A stretch of DNA of 64,000 bases from contig NW_024609846.1 of assembly GCF_016920785.2 (NCBI RefSeq), positions 77,695,816 through 77,759,815 on the forward strand, in the 5' to 3' direction. The DNA is from Ixodes scapularis. Taxonomy: Eukaryota; Arthropoda; Arachnida; Ixodida; Ixodidae. The position numbers and the translations under genes are program-made. Every line of letters begins with the position of its first letter. Within the stretch, counting starts at the first letter, position 1. Positions 11,506-22,955 of the stretch are shown one piece after another. The notes beneath the pieces are model-generated. The model was not told the DNA's origin. It ran no database searches and worked only from the letters and a program-made list of their open reading frames with translations.

Positions 11506-11507
<2 letters not shown>

Positions 11508-11574
<67 letters not shown>
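11508..11574. repeat. compound microsatellite (TA)n(GA)n
   Basis: About 17 TA units run directly into 16 GA units. The simple frames across it (RERERERE and YIYIYI peptides) are artefacts of the repeat. Confidence 0.9.
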
Positions 11575-11580
<6 letters not shown>

Positions 11581-11874
11581 ATTGCAATTCACGGCTGCCG
11601 GCAGAGATCCCGAATCAGGCACCACCTGTGCCTGTGGCGTACCAACTCTATTTGTTTAAAAAAATAATAAAGGAAACAGAACGGCTTGCCGCTCGGTTGA
11701 TTACTTTCGGTGTAGCCGTAACATCCTTACATTGTAAAAAAATGAAAACATTTAGTTGCGCACAAAAGACAAACAAAACAAAACAAAACGCATTCGGAAT
11801 AAAAATATGTAAGTTTGTCGGCCACGAAGGTAGCCGGGGGTCCCCACCGAGGGAGGACAAGGAGCGCTCCGCGA
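11575..11874. other. unannotated; lone hAT-like end
   Basis: No gene seen. TGGCGTACCAACT at 11635-11647 is identical to 13 bases of the hAT-type MITE terminus at 6205, but no partner end or duplication was found. Confidence 0.4.
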
Positions 11875-12440
11875 CAAAATACGACGACGGCGTGCTACGA
11901 CGACAACCCCCAGAGAGACCCCGACTCCGACGACGTCGTCTTCTCAAGACAAAGGCGGCAACGAGGAGCCAAGGACGCGTCGCGCGTTTCCTCCGCTCGT
12001 TTCTTTCGCTTTCGATTTCGGAGGAGTGCGCGGCCGCGTCTTGTTTTCGCTCCGTCCGACGCCGCGACTGCGCCTCTGTCAAGGCGTGCCCCCTCCTCTC
12101 CCGCGTCTCTCCGCGGCCTCCCGGCTTGTTCGTGCCGCACCCTCCCTCCCTCCGTCGCGTCATCCTCATCGTTGGCTGTCATCCTCTCGAGACTTGTCAC
12201 ATATGGAAGTCGCCTTGAAAGGAAATTTTGCGCTTTTCTGCCGTCTTTCTCCGAGCGACGGCGGGCCCGCTGAAACAACAAGAAACAATCAGCCCTTGTG
12301 ACGTGGTTCCTCCTTGTCTCTTTCTCTCCACTTACCAGTCTCTCCCCCCCTCTCTCTCTCCACCTCTTCGTGCCCTCGCTCACCTCCATCCTGTGCTTCT
12401 CTTTCACCACCACCACCACCACCTCGATCTCTCTCTGTCT
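11875..12440. other. CpG-rich patch with frames on both strands
   Basis: This stretch is markedly richer in G+C and CpG than its surroundings, so frames of 150-196 codons are open on both strands (plus 11628-12218, plus 11815-12273, minus 11895-12443). All give Arg/Ser-rich, unrecognised proteins. The opposing frames argue that composition, not coding, keeps them open. The patch could be an unmethylated promoter-type region, but no core promoter is visible. It ends in CT-rich sequence and a (CAC)n tract near 12408-12423. Confidence 0.4.
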
Positions 12441-13241
12441 CAAATTCAGCTTTCTCGCTTGATGGTATACTTTGCTTGCACGTCTAAGTATTGGTAGTAT
12501 TTCACTTTTTCTTCATTTCACATTACGATGGAGCCCAGGGGACGCTACCAGCCAAAATCCAGTGCGGTGTACGTGTCACGTGAGCACGGACGCCGCGGGT
12601 CTCTGCGCGTCTTCCGAAGGTCAGCTGACTCTCGATGCATACGATTGGCTTCGATAGTTCTTATAGCGTCCTCTGCTGTTCATAGCTTGGTAAAATGGGA
12701 CATAGCTGGCTTGCGATCGCGAAACAAGCTACGTAATGATGTCGTTCTTGAGAGCAAACGTGACGTGAGCTGCTCGTTGTGCAGCTGGTTCCGAATTGGG
12801 ATTTCGTGTTTAGAACTTAGGACGAGGAGCAGTGCGAGGCAACGCGCGATGGCATGCTGCCTGCCTCGTGAAAAAATTGCTTCTTGCGGCGAAAGACGTA
12901 TCTTCATTGCGTCTCTCAAGTAGGTAACTATAGATAGACATATCAATTAATTAATTAATTAATAATTCAAACATCAAGACAGCACGAGCTCACATGACCT
13001 ACATATCTCTCTGTTCAACAACAAGCAGTGGCTCTACAAGAGGCGCCTCACACAAGGCGAACACGACGCAAACATTATCCGCAACCTTTTCCCAACGCTT
13101 TCACGCTCACTAACCGCGTCCGCGAACGAACGTGTTTGTCAACAGATGGTTTTGCTGAAACGTGACCGGCTCGCCAACAAGAGTGTTGGGCTTGTGGAAA
13201 CCGGATATGAACGGCCAGCGGACACACGCTTTTTTAAGCCT
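12441..13241. other. unannotated sequence with (ATTA)n
   Basis: No gene seen. A short (TTAA/ATTA) run lies at about 12945-12965. The frame at 12528-12923 (131 codons) is unrecognised. Confidence 0.45.
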
Positions 13242-13262
13242 CCCCCCCCCCCCCCCCCCCCC
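13242..13262. repeat. poly-C run, 21 nt
   Basis: An uninterrupted C run of about 21 nt. Similar long C or G runs occur at 34396, 39796, 41731, 47187 and 63189, an unusual abundance. They may be slippage-grown parts of G-run MITEs. Confidence 0.9.
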
Positions 13263-14421
13263 AAATCTCTACCCTCGTGGACAAGCAACGCGTAGAAGAG
13301 AGAACCAACATGGATATTTGTTTGCAATGCGCTGCCATCTATCAAATATCCGATTTCGACTCCACCGATATATTAAGCTTGAAAACGACGTATATGTTTA
13401 CGTACATGTATATATATGTATGTGTGCTCTCATTTTTTCCATGTACGGTAATTGAAATTTCCGCAACTACACTATTTCAACGATTCTGAAGTCGAGAAAG
13501 AAATAAAAATAAAAATATCTTAGTAAAAATATATTTTAGTGGCAGAATAAAAAAAATAACGTGCAAAAATGACCGGAGTGTTGGTTGCCTCCTAGCAACT
13601 GCGTTTCGCAATGTGACACGCGCGCACACACGCACACACACACACACATCTACATGCACGCACTGCGTATATGTCTGCCCGCATATCTTTGCCGCTCTGG
13701 CCGGCGTTGGGCGGTCGCTTTGGAAAAAACCGCTCCTACGCTCCCCTCTCCGTGAGCTTCCGTAAAGTAGAAACAGATGATGGATGGTGACACAAACCGA
13801 ATTGGTTCCCTCGTCCTTTATAAAGTCCCTTTTTTTATTTTCCTTTACAATTATTAATTGATTTTAGGTCGCTTTTTTTTCCCCGACTGGCCCTCTCTGC
13901 CGACTCTCCTCCGACCGATCTCTTTTGTTCGCGTGTGCCCGCGTCACCCTCATAACATTCCCGGCTTTGAGACCATTTTAGTGGGATGTTTCGACGTCTG
14001 TGTGATTTTGTTTATTTGCCCACTCGTCGGATTTCGCGTGCGTTCTCTTGGCGAGCGAACGCTCCTCGCTGGTTGGCTTTTTTGATCTGCGTGCGTTTGC
14101 TGCGCGCGCGCTTGTCGTTTTTTCCTATATACGCCCACAAATGACTGGGGGGTGCTTACGCAATAACTAAGGCAAGAAGAGACAGTGGTGCCCAGCTTTT
14201 TGCGCGCGAAGAAAATGACGGCGTTTGCTTCGGAACCGTTTCGGAATTGGTTTGGCCGCAGCGTCGACTAAGATGGATCGCGGACGGCATTGACACGTTT
14301 CTAGTTTTCTTTTTCTGCCCTCTTCCGGTTAATCCTTAAAACCACCGCTTAACAACTATCGACACAGAGAAATATAAGAAAGAAAAGACTGTCAAGTAGA
14401 CCTATCTACCTGCTCAAGAGA

Positions 14422-14423
<2 letters not shown>
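13263..14423. other. unannotated sequence with CA-rich tract
   Basis: No gene seen. A (CA)n-type tract lies at about 13624-13648, and T-rich stretches occur near 13830-13880. Confidence 0.45.

Positions 14424-14461
<38 letters not shown>
14424..14461. repeat. (GA)n microsatellite
   Basis: About 19 perfect GA units. The SLSLSLSL minus-strand frame over it is an artefact. Confidence 0.9.
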
Positions 14462-14466
<5 letters not shown>

Positions 14467-14752
14467 TGCAGAAGGCTCCTTTGTTCGCTTCGTTGAACGT
14501 ATCGTTTCATCGTGTTTTCCTGTAGTTCTTTTGGTCGTTAAACCGCGACACCTGTCGGTCTGTGTTTGCTTCACTCGCGCTGGTCGTCATATTGCCCTCC
14601 TTTTTTCTTTTTTTTTTTAATACGAGTTTTTTTTTTTTTAGGAATTCTGTACTATCGTTGTTGTTAAGGCTTGGGGAACGTGGAGGGGCGAACTTTGGGA
14701 GTTTGCGGAAATCGATTCCAGTGATGTATTCTGGTATACGTATATACAAGAA

Positions 14753-14755
<3 letters not shown>

Positions 14756-14783
<28 letters not shown>
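14756..14783. repeat. (GA)n microsatellite
   Basis: About 13 perfect GA units, 300 bp from the previous GA tract. Confidence 0.9.
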
Positions 14784-14787
<4 letters not shown>

Positions 14788-15707
14788 TTACAAAAGAGGA
14801 AATACTAACGCGTATATCATAACCAGAGGACAGACGGCCATCATTAGTGTACAGGAAAACTCAATTTGTACACAAGAAAACGGAATTTGAACGGTCTTTA
14901 TACAAGTGCGAAACAACAAATGCAAAAGATGTTCATAAAAAAAAATTGTTTACTTCGACTTTGGGAGGGGTGGGTGAGAAGGAGAGATGTTTAAAGGGGC
15001 GTGTAGTGGAGAATGTGTGTTAAAGGCAGCGAAATAATGAGAGGAACACGCGAACCAAACGTTAATATTACGATCATAAAGGGTGGACAAAAAGAAAAAT
15101 GAATACTATTGTGTTCGGAAAATCGACGAGGCGGAGGAAAGATCGAGCTCTCTCGCACAAAGGCGAGGTTTCTGAACGCGTATGTCAGATCTGAACGCAG
15201 TTGCAAACAACCAAGTAAAAAAAAAAAAGAAAAGGAGTTAGGCGCGAAGTACGTTTTGGATTGATCGGCGCGTATATTCCGAGACACTAATGCTTGTCCA
15301 GGATTTCTGATGTTTGCTCTGCCTGTGAATGTTTGTCTCTTTGTGTTTTCGTGGTCTGGTGTTGTTGTGTTTCACGCATTATGCGTTGATCGCCCTTTGA
15401 CTCTGAGGGGCCGGTCGGTCTCGTTCATTGTTTGTCGCGCAAACTCCGCCATCTTTTGTAACGCGTGCTTGGAAACTTCTGCATGCTGCGCATTGCGGTG
15501 CGCGTTGCGCAACTTCGACGAAGGCGGAGGTGATTGCTTTCTTGGAGTGGGAACTTTTTTTTTGTTGCGAGCCGTTAACCGACTTTCGAGTTTGTGTTTC
15601 TCTTTTTCGGGAGGAGTACTCGTTCCCCTTCTTTCTAATCGGACTGCGGAGACTTCTTTTGTGCGCGCGAATGTTGTGTGTCTGTGCAGACGTCTTCTGC
15701 ACTCTTA
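14784..15707. other. unannotated sequence, no gene seen
   Basis: Unique sequence with an A run near 15219-15230 and overlapping frames on both strands at 15310-15733 (plus 132 and 101 codons, minus 114). No recognisable domain. Confidence 0.45.
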
Positions 15708-15917
15708 AGGCCGGTTCAGACACTTGCGTTTGAGTGCGTTTGACTGCGTTGCGTCGAGAACCGAAAGCGAGTCACCGGCACATCTGTGCTTCGTATGAAG
15801 CGTGCAATCGGATTCAAAGAATCATCTTAGCACGGGATATAAGTAGCAGGGATGTCCTGGTTTCTCGCTGCCGCAACGCAGTCAAACGCAGTCAAACGCA
15901 ACTGTCTGAACCGGTCT
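15708..15917. mobile_element. Harbinger-like foldback MITE
   Basis: A 210-bp element flanked on both sides by TTA (15705-15707 and 15918-15920), a 3-bp duplication of the kind PIF/Harbinger elements make. Its ends AGGCCGGTTCAGACACTTGC and, reverse-complemented, AGACCGGTTCAGACAGTTGC continue as inverted repeats for about 48 bp, with repeated GTTTGA(C/G)TGCG units inside the arms. No coding capacity. Confidence 0.75.
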
Positions 15918-18528
15918 TTAGAGCTTACAGGCTTTTTCTCCTTCGTGCTTGGGGCGTGATTGCAACGCCCTGCGTTACGCAGGAGGGTCGGAGCTGGGAA
16001 TTGCGTATTTGGGATGCTGACTTCTAGTGATGGGTGGATTGCGGCTCTTTATCGAATTCGACAGAAAGTAAGGACTCTTTATAGTGGCTCTTCGTTCCGG
16101 GTCTGAGTAGTGACGAACACCAATTTTTCTGGGGCAGGTTGGTTGGCATGTGACTAAACTGCGAAGGCAAAATAGACAACAAAAAAAAGTAAAAACATAA
16201 GCGGAAGTAATGGTTGATGGGGTACAAACGTCATAAATATCGCATGTTTCTCGCATATCTTAACTAAAGAAAAAATATCGTCGCCATTGCTTCTTTTTTT
16301 TTTTCTTTTTACAGCGGCCTTTTAGGTTTTAGACTTTTTTCCGTTTTTTTGTTTTTTTTATGTTGCAAATTTTTTTTAATTACGTAACCTGTAGCTTGTT
16401 AAAAAAAAACTGAAATTAAGAAAAGGCAATTGTATAATATATGTTTTTCTTTTCATTGTTTTCTTTTATATTTGGAAGTGAGCTTTCCGGGAAATCTTGC
16501 GCCGTGATTATGCATTTGGCTTGCCGAATAAAATCCGTTCGATTTGCATAAACATCCGCGGTTTCGATACAGCTTAATGAACCCTTCATTTTTTTTTTAG
16601 ATTTATATCGGGGGAAAAATCAATTAAGCTCTGCGCTGTTCGTTACCTTTCGTTAATTTTATTGCGATCTTATTATTATTTTTATTTTCTTCCCCGTATG
16701 CGTGTGCACTGTGCAGTCGGTTTCCAGAGGCAGCATATATCCAACCCTCGCGATGTAGCGGAGGCGGAATGCCTGATACGAGCTGCTCCGTGCACTTCCA
16801 CGCTGCGCTGTCCCAAGCAAAAACAACAAGAAAGCCGTTTTAAGGGGAAAAAAAGGGGCCAGAAAAAGAAAGTTATTCCGATGACGCAGACTACATCTAC
16901 TTGGCGTATGAACACGCACGGGATTTTCAAAAGGGTTTCGGAAGATAGCAGGAGAAAAAAAGAAAAAAGAAAAACTTCGAGAGAACTAGAGGGAGAGAGA
17001 GACAGCTACAGAGGGGGCAGTCAAAAATAACGCTAAAGATCGATGGCGAAACGACTTGCCCTTCTTTTATACGGGCTCCTTGTGTTACGCTCTTTGTTTT
17101 ACTGCGTTCACAGAATTCGTGTTATTTCTTTTTAATATTTTACCTCTCCTTTAGTACATTTCTCTGGAAAGAAAGTTTTGAGCACGGAAGACTAGCCGTT
17201 CCCTCCCCCACTTTACACTTCCCTATCTCTCTCTCTTATCTCCGCTCATTTGTATCACGTTTTCTTTTTGCGCTCTATACTTCTTTCTCGCGCACTTACA
17301 GTTCATTTACATTTTTTCCCGGTATTTTCGATATTTAGTTTGCGTCTTTTTTTTTTCCCCCTCCCGAGTCGTGTCGTTTTTCAGCTAAGTCTCGCGGCGC
17401 TCCGTATCCCGCCGGTTTTACGACGTTTTCGGCAGTAATCCTCGTCTTTAGTGTTTCACCGGTAAGATCTCAAAAGATCAGAGTGATAAATAAAAAAAAA
17501 AAAGTCGAAAGATATTTTTTTAAGCGAGAGTTCTAGGGAAACTCAACAAATACCTTACTTTTTTATTATTTTTTTTGTTGTGGATTGAGGTCGCAATTTG
17601 TAGGCGTTTCACGACGAAATACCGCGTGTGTTTGAATATGCCGACGGTATGGTGGCGTTATTCTGCACACATGTCGGCTCGAGTTTTTAATACCCCTTTT
17701 TGTTTTCTTCGTTATCTACGAAATACTGTATGTTAGGTCGTTACGGAACATATTCGTTTTTGTCTTGGAATACAAAGCAACCGACGGCTGGCTGTCTTGC
17801 GCCGTTTTTTTTTTTTTTTCTTCAATTGCGCCATAATTACTCGCCTGAGAAAGTCGGAAATATATGTAGGTTATATACCGCTGAAAATACGTAAGTTGGA
17901 GTGAAAAAAAAGAAAGAAAGGAAAAGATATGTTTGGCAATTTTCGCGAAGATACCTTTGTCTTGCCGGAGATGTAATGATATACCGTTCGAGAGGAGTCT
18001 GTTTTAGAGTTTCTGAATGCAAACCGTGCGACACGGACACGCAGTTCTTCATCTGACGCATAAAATGAGATACGGAGGTACGGACAAAAGCGCCGTTATT
18101 TAAGGCGCATCTGGAAGATACGCAATGCTCTTCTGTGAACACTGAGAAATTTATTACGAGCTCCAACTTCGATTGTTTCTCCATATCCACGAAGATATGG
18201 AGTCGTTCTACTTTGAGCTAAAAACCACATATAGGCTATAAACTTTTTTTTTTTTGCTATAAGTTTTTTTTTTAATAAATTTGAATAAATTAACTGTTTC
18301 TAATGTCACGTCGGCTATTCACGTTCATGCTCCGCGAAACGTTCTGCGATATTCTCAGGGTTTCTTCGTTAATCAAAACACATCTCATCGCTCACTGTAG
18401 TGGATAACGGCATTTTAACTCAAATAAAAAGTTCGACGAGCGTCTTGGCCTAGTTACTAATATAAGCTAAATAAACACAAAGGAGGGACTAGGACAAACA
18501 CTTCCATCATCGTACTTTCCTTAGGAGT
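15918..18528. other. unannotated, T-rich unique sequence
   Basis: No gene seen. There are many T tracts (for example 16291-16303, 17349-17358 and 17805-17820). Around 16505-16575 there is a compact AT-rich stretch with TATGCAT, ATTTGCAT and ATAAACA strings (POU- and forkhead-like). This is noted only as a possible regulatory patch. Confidence 0.4.
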
Positions 18529-18780
18529 ATCGGTGGCCGAGTGGACTAGCGCACACCAGCTCGGAACACGTGGAGCGAAAGATCGCTCTGCGGAATCCAG
18601 GGATCCTGGGCTCAGTCCCCATCCCTGCCTGTTTCGATCTGGATGAGCATCGTACCGGCGTGCGGTCGTGTATCGCTACACCGTGATGCACGTCGAAAAC
18701 CCCAGGCTAGCGGTTTTACCGCACTGGCTAAATTGCTCTATAGCTATGAGACAAGTCGCCAATTCATACCGACTAACTTC
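18529..18780 (+). mobile_element. tRNA-derived SINE, copy 1
   Basis: The 5' part reads like a tRNA. An A-box-like GGTGGCCGAGTGGACTAGCG is followed by CTCGGAACACGTGGAGCGAA and a B-box-like GGCTCAGTCCCCA. The tRNA-unrelated part holds GATGCACGTCGAAAACCCC and CGCACTGGCTAAATTG. The same order recurs at 33860 (plus) and 62878-62703 (minus). SINEs of this build, transcribed by RNA polymerase III and moved by LINE machinery, are known from hard ticks (Ruka type). That assignment is by resemblance only. The B box is degraded (TTCGA became CTCAG). Confidence 0.7.
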
Positions 18781-19648
18781 AGGCTGTAGAAACATACGCA
18801 CACTCCCCCCCCCCCTTCCCCCTCCCCGTACTTTCTTTGTGTTTATTATTATTAATATTATATTATTATAACATTGCGTATATTTGTTTTATATTATTGT
18901 TAGCAAAAACTTCTATCTAGCATTTACGTTGTTCTTGACTAATCTTCAATCTACAAGTTGCGCGTGTGCATTAGCTGTTCAGAAACACGTAAAACGCTCA
19001 AATGAGTAAATGAATGTCAAGCCTATCTCCAGAAGGCGAAAATTTATTCCTTGAAGTGTTTCATGAAGCGTGTACTTTAGCTATTATCAGATGTCTACCA
19101 TCTTCATTGAGCTAGAAAGAGTATCAGAAAACAACAGCGAAATGTCACTGGACAACGCGGCCGGCGCAACGGGATCGAATGTTCTGTTAGCAAATGTTGT
19201 CCATGCCTTGCAGGTTGGGATCCTTAGGATCAAGGTTCGCCCGAAACCAATGAAACGATGAGAGTGGCTTCCAAATGGAGCGAAAAATTACCACATTGAT
19301 TAAAATTGCGAGAAGAACAAACAACAACAACAACAAAACACACTATACTCGTTGCCGCATTCAAAAAAAGAAAAAGAAAAAGAAAGAGATTTTTGCATTA
19401 TTTATGTGTTGCGCAAAGTAGTTATTCGAAGATTTGGTTGTGGAAGGAAGAAACGACGCTTTCGATGTTTGAAACGTGTGCGTCTTGATAAAATAACGTA
19501 ACTTTGATCTAAGCTGCACCCTCATATATCTTTAGTCAACACATAGAGTCCCATTAGTTCCATTTCGCAAAAAGCCGGAACTCTTTTTTTTTTCTATTTG
19601 GGGGAGAATACGAGTATAATAGTAATGTGGTAAGTATAAATAGGTAAG
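18781..19648. other. unannotated sequence, no gene seen
   Basis: A C-rich tract at about 18805-18829 and ATT repeats at about 18843-18898 may mark the variable 3' tail of the SINE. The remainder is unique with only short frames. Confidence 0.45.
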
Positions 19649-19722
19649 TGTAACCACTATTTTTAACCATAATATTTAACCACTCTGTTTAACTATCGTA
19701 TTTAACCGTTATGTTTAACCAC
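19649..19722. repeat. degenerate 13-bp tandem array (TTTAACC)
   Basis: Five to six units of about 13 bp begin with TTTAAC (TTTAACCACTCTG, TTTAACTATCGTA, TTTAACCGTTATG, TTTAACCACTAGC). The core is conserved, the last six bases vary, and spacing is near constant. It could be an old minisatellite or a cluster of binding sites. Confidence 0.6.
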
Positions 19723-20827
19723 TAGCAGTTAAAATTGTGGTTCCAAGCCGATGCATGTGCATTCTGCGAATCGAATACGGTCTGAACATTGACAAGATGT
19801 ATGTGTGTATATACCTAATCGCATACGGCAAGGTTCGAACTGGATGGAACATATGAATCTAGGTTAAAGACACGAACAGTTTCTATCTTTCCACAGCGAA
19901 TGCATACAGATACGCCTGGCTACGAAGGCCCAGTAGCATAATTCGTATATGCTATAAAGTGAGTACAATAAAACAAAACATAAATGAAGGGTAAATATCG
20001 TACTCGTGTACGCCGTCTCTTTTCGCTTCTTTGAGCACATACAAGAAAGGCACACGAAGGGAAGGAATGCAGCCCCAAACGATGTCATATCACGTACACG
20101 TATAGATAGATAAACAACATCTAAATATAAAATGACCAACTCTTCGCTGACGCGAATAAACGTGGGTGTAAATTAGTCGCTTCGATGCGTTCCTTCTCGA
20201 CGCCTTCGCACACGGAGAAACGGCGAAAGCAAAAAAGCGAAAAAGAAAAAAAGAAAGGAAAACGACCCAGCCAAGAAGAACTGAAATTGAGGTGGGGGCG
20301 TAAAAAAGTAAATAACTGCCAACCACCACTCGCGCGAAACCAAAAAATATTTCGCCCGCGTTTTGCTTTTCTTAGACCGCGGAGATTTGTAACGCTCGCT
20401 TGGCCACCGAATATTCGCCTATCTTTCTCCCTGTTGGGCTGGGCCCAACACGCCGCCGCCTCTTGTTTCGCTGTTTTCCTCCTCCGACATTAGGAGCGGG
20501 TCATCAGTTTTGGTTGGGGAAGAAATGTCTCGTTGTTGGACACTTTTCTCGTTTACGTGAACGTGCGTGCGTGAGTGTTTGTGTATCCCTTGTGTGTGTC
20601 CACGCGTGTGTCGTCTGTTGTACGCTTTTCTAAATTTAGTTTCGTTCGAGGTTTACTGGACAGGACGATGTTCTCTTTTGTTTGTTTGTTTTTGTTTACG
20701 TAGAAACTTGCCAGTTTTTTTGTTTTTTTTTCCCTGGTTGACAGTTTTGTTTCCGTCTTTCTTTCTGTATGTGTGTTTTCTGTAGAAACACCTCAAACGT
20801 TTGGACGAGCTTTTTCATAAACGTGCG
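19723..20827. other. unannotated sequence, no gene seen
   Basis: Unique sequence. The frames at 20185-20785 are low-complexity or unrecognised. GT-rich stretches lie near 20557-20612. Confidence 0.45.
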
Positions 20828-22360
20828 TACTCCGTTTCAAACATCGCGTGCAACGCTGGGAAAGCTACTGAAGTAGTGCGCATGAAAAAACACACAAAAT
20901 TGTGTTACTCCGCGAGATTTCGTGGACGAGCGGTACGAGGCGCTGCTCCGGCGATGCCGACATCTCGGTGGCGGTGGTTCGAATCCACTTAGGGCGCAAA
21001 GGTTTTTTTTTTTTTTTTTTTTTTTCCCGACCGATTTTTTGTGCAAGATTGTGCGTATTGTGGAAGTGCATATTTCAATTCCTCTTTTCTTGTTGATTTT
21101 TATTTATAAGAAGGTAGACTAGGGGCTGGTGTTCCGCTCGAACTTGCGCCGGCCTCGTCAAAACGGAAGAACGGTCGAGATCCAGGGCGTCTCTATTTAA
21201 AGCCGTTTATTTACATGGTAGCGTTAAAATCAGAGAGTACCTTGAGAGTGTGGTGGACGGTCCTTTATATAACGAATACTGTGATTAGGGGACCGCACTG
21301 CCATTGTTGAGACGGCTTGGCATTCTTTCACGTGATGTGACTTCATGGAAGTTTCCTTCAGAGTCAGAATACTCGCCGGTGTATGAAAGAAGTCATCCAG
21401 ACGGCGGTATCTCGGTGCTCTGGTGCCGGCGCCCACATGAACCGGGAGTGATTCACAATAGACGCGTACACAACACACGGCACTCGAGATCAGGATCGAG
21501 TGTTGTTTCCTTTTCGAGGAAAGCAGGGGCCTCGGAATACAGGCACGGGCATGTGCGTCGTTTACTTAGCCGACCAAGGTTAAGGTGCCTCAGGCAGACG
21601 GAGCCGACCATGGTTACGGTCCCGCAGGCAGAAGAACCCAGACACTTCGGAATGCAATCACGGGCACCGCCTGCTGTAAGGTCCCGCAAGCAGACGGAGC
21701 CGTAGGCACGATTCATCACCGACACAGTTCCTTCTTGAGGCTTGTTTCACTTTGAAGCCATGAGGCCGATTTCAACACCAGAAATAACAGTTGGCAGTTC
21801 ACAACACTGTCCGCGTGCTCGGAAATTTCACGTTGCGAGGTCTGCGCTTCGGGGACGCCACCTTGCCAGACACTCCGGTGTCGTTACTGACCGTCTCCAG
21901 GACCTCACGGACCGACGTCTCCGGGAAACACGTTCTTGAACTCGCGTACACGTTGGCGATCACCTGTTTGCACTTTTGCGAGATCTTCACACAACGAATC
22001 TTCGAGAATATCCGAGCAGGAAAAGAAAGCTTCTCGCGTAAGACGCCATCTTCACGAAACCGGCGAGGCAGGGGCAGCCGCACAACCCGAAAACCCGAAG
22101 CGAGTGCGAGTGCCGCACGAACGAAAACGGAAAATAATTTGGAGTAGTTTACATTATATTTTCCTTTTTATTGAAAAAGAATTGGTGTTCCCTCGAAATC
22201 ATAACGCCACTATTAGTTACTAGCTCCAAAGATGTACACTTTTCGACTTCTTTTTTTTTCAGGGGCCGCACTATTTTGTGGAGCGAACGTAGTCGCGGTC
22301 GGCTGTGCGAACCGGCGCGCTAGCTTTGACTACATTGCACGCTATGTTTGAAACGGAGTA
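20828..22360. mobile_element. candidate 1.5-kb element, TACTCCGTTTCAAACAT ends
   Basis: The left end TACTCCGTTTCAAACATCGC and the reverse-complemented right end TACTCCGTTTCAAACATAGC match over about 17 bp. They then continue with GTGCAA.G and AAAGCTA in register for about 40 bp in total. A closely related end pair bounds the foldback at 30503-30672, which supports these being true termini. The 1.5-kb interior has no transposase-like frame. It could instead be two separate short elements of one family, since no target duplication is evident. Confidence 0.4.
20914..21025 (+). ncRNA. tRNA-like segment with T-run terminator (pseudo)
   Basis: An A-box-like TGGACGAGCGG (20923-20933) and a consensus B box GGTTCGAATCC (20976-20986) are spaced as in a long-variable-arm tRNA (Leu/Ser type). 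The T arm GGTGG-TTCGAAT-CCACT pairs. A run of 23 T starts at 21003, a strong RNA polymerase III stop. The acceptor arms do not pair (GATTTCG versus TAGGGCG), so it is not an intact tRNA gene. It is a tRNA relic, a SINE head, or another polymerase III transcription unit. Confidence 0.4.
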
Positions 22361-22553
22361 TATATGCTCTCAGAGGCTCGTTTGCGAAAGTCAAATGGAC
22401 CCTGTACGCTTAGACTGCGGTCCGTTTGTTTGCATTCAATTGCAACGAGACTGTATTTCCGTTGCAGAGATTCACCTTTGGGCAATTTCAATGCCTCCGG
22501 GAGTCAAGAACGTCACGAAGTAGTCAATTACGCGAATGTTCCTCCGGTATGAG

Positions 22554-22723
22554 TGGTATTCACTGGACGCCATATTTGAGGTGACTGCTCACAGAGCATG
22601 CTTGGGATGAGTTCTTATTTATTATCTTCCAAAGAAGACAATCTTGATGGTGTGCAAACGTGCGTGTTGGAAGCGTCGTAGAAGGTTGCCGTCAACAGCA
22701 GTCGGCTGGATGCAACCAAGCGG
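22554..22723 (+). mobile_element. MITE family A, copy 2, diverged and truncated
   Basis: It starts GGTATTCACTGGACGCCATATTTGAG like copies 1 and 3 (positions 22555 onward). It keeps GAGCATGCT, ATCTTGATGGTG and GCCGTCAACAGC in the right order, but it lacks the far terminal repeat. Sequence similarity fades at about 22723, immediately before the TTA-flanked element at 22727. That element may have inserted into this copy. Confidence 0.55.
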
Positions 22724-22936
22724 TTAAGGGCTGTTTATACTCCAACGTCGACGAACGCAACGCGTGTCAACGCAGACCGACGTTCGTCAGCCACTGCGCG
22801 ACGTCACTCCGTGCCGGGAAGCGCCCGAACGATGGTGTTTACAGTCCAGCGTGGACCAGCGCGCTCCAGTGCGCTCCGACGACCTGCCTCACTTTGCGCA
22901 TGCGCGTGTTCGTGGCAACCGCACCGTCTCTACGGG

Positions 22937-22955
22937 CGGTAGCTTGCGCCACCTA
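22937..22955 (+). repeat. dispersed 19-bp motif, copy 1
   Basis: CGGTAGCTTGCGCCACCTA recurs almost unchanged at 28864-28882 and 46051-46069, each preceded by a CCCTTTAT- or CCGTCTCTAC-like stretch. It may be a terminus of an unrecognised repeat family. Confidence 0.6.

Noticed and set aside
11635..11647. TGGCGTACCAACT, identical to part of the hAT-type MITE end
   Set aside because: No second terminus or 8-bp duplication nearby, so a full element cannot be called.
11628..12443. Overlapping frames of 150-196 codons on both strands
   Set aside because: CpG-rich composition removes stops on both strands. Arg/Ser-rich products without domains and no splice or promoter support.
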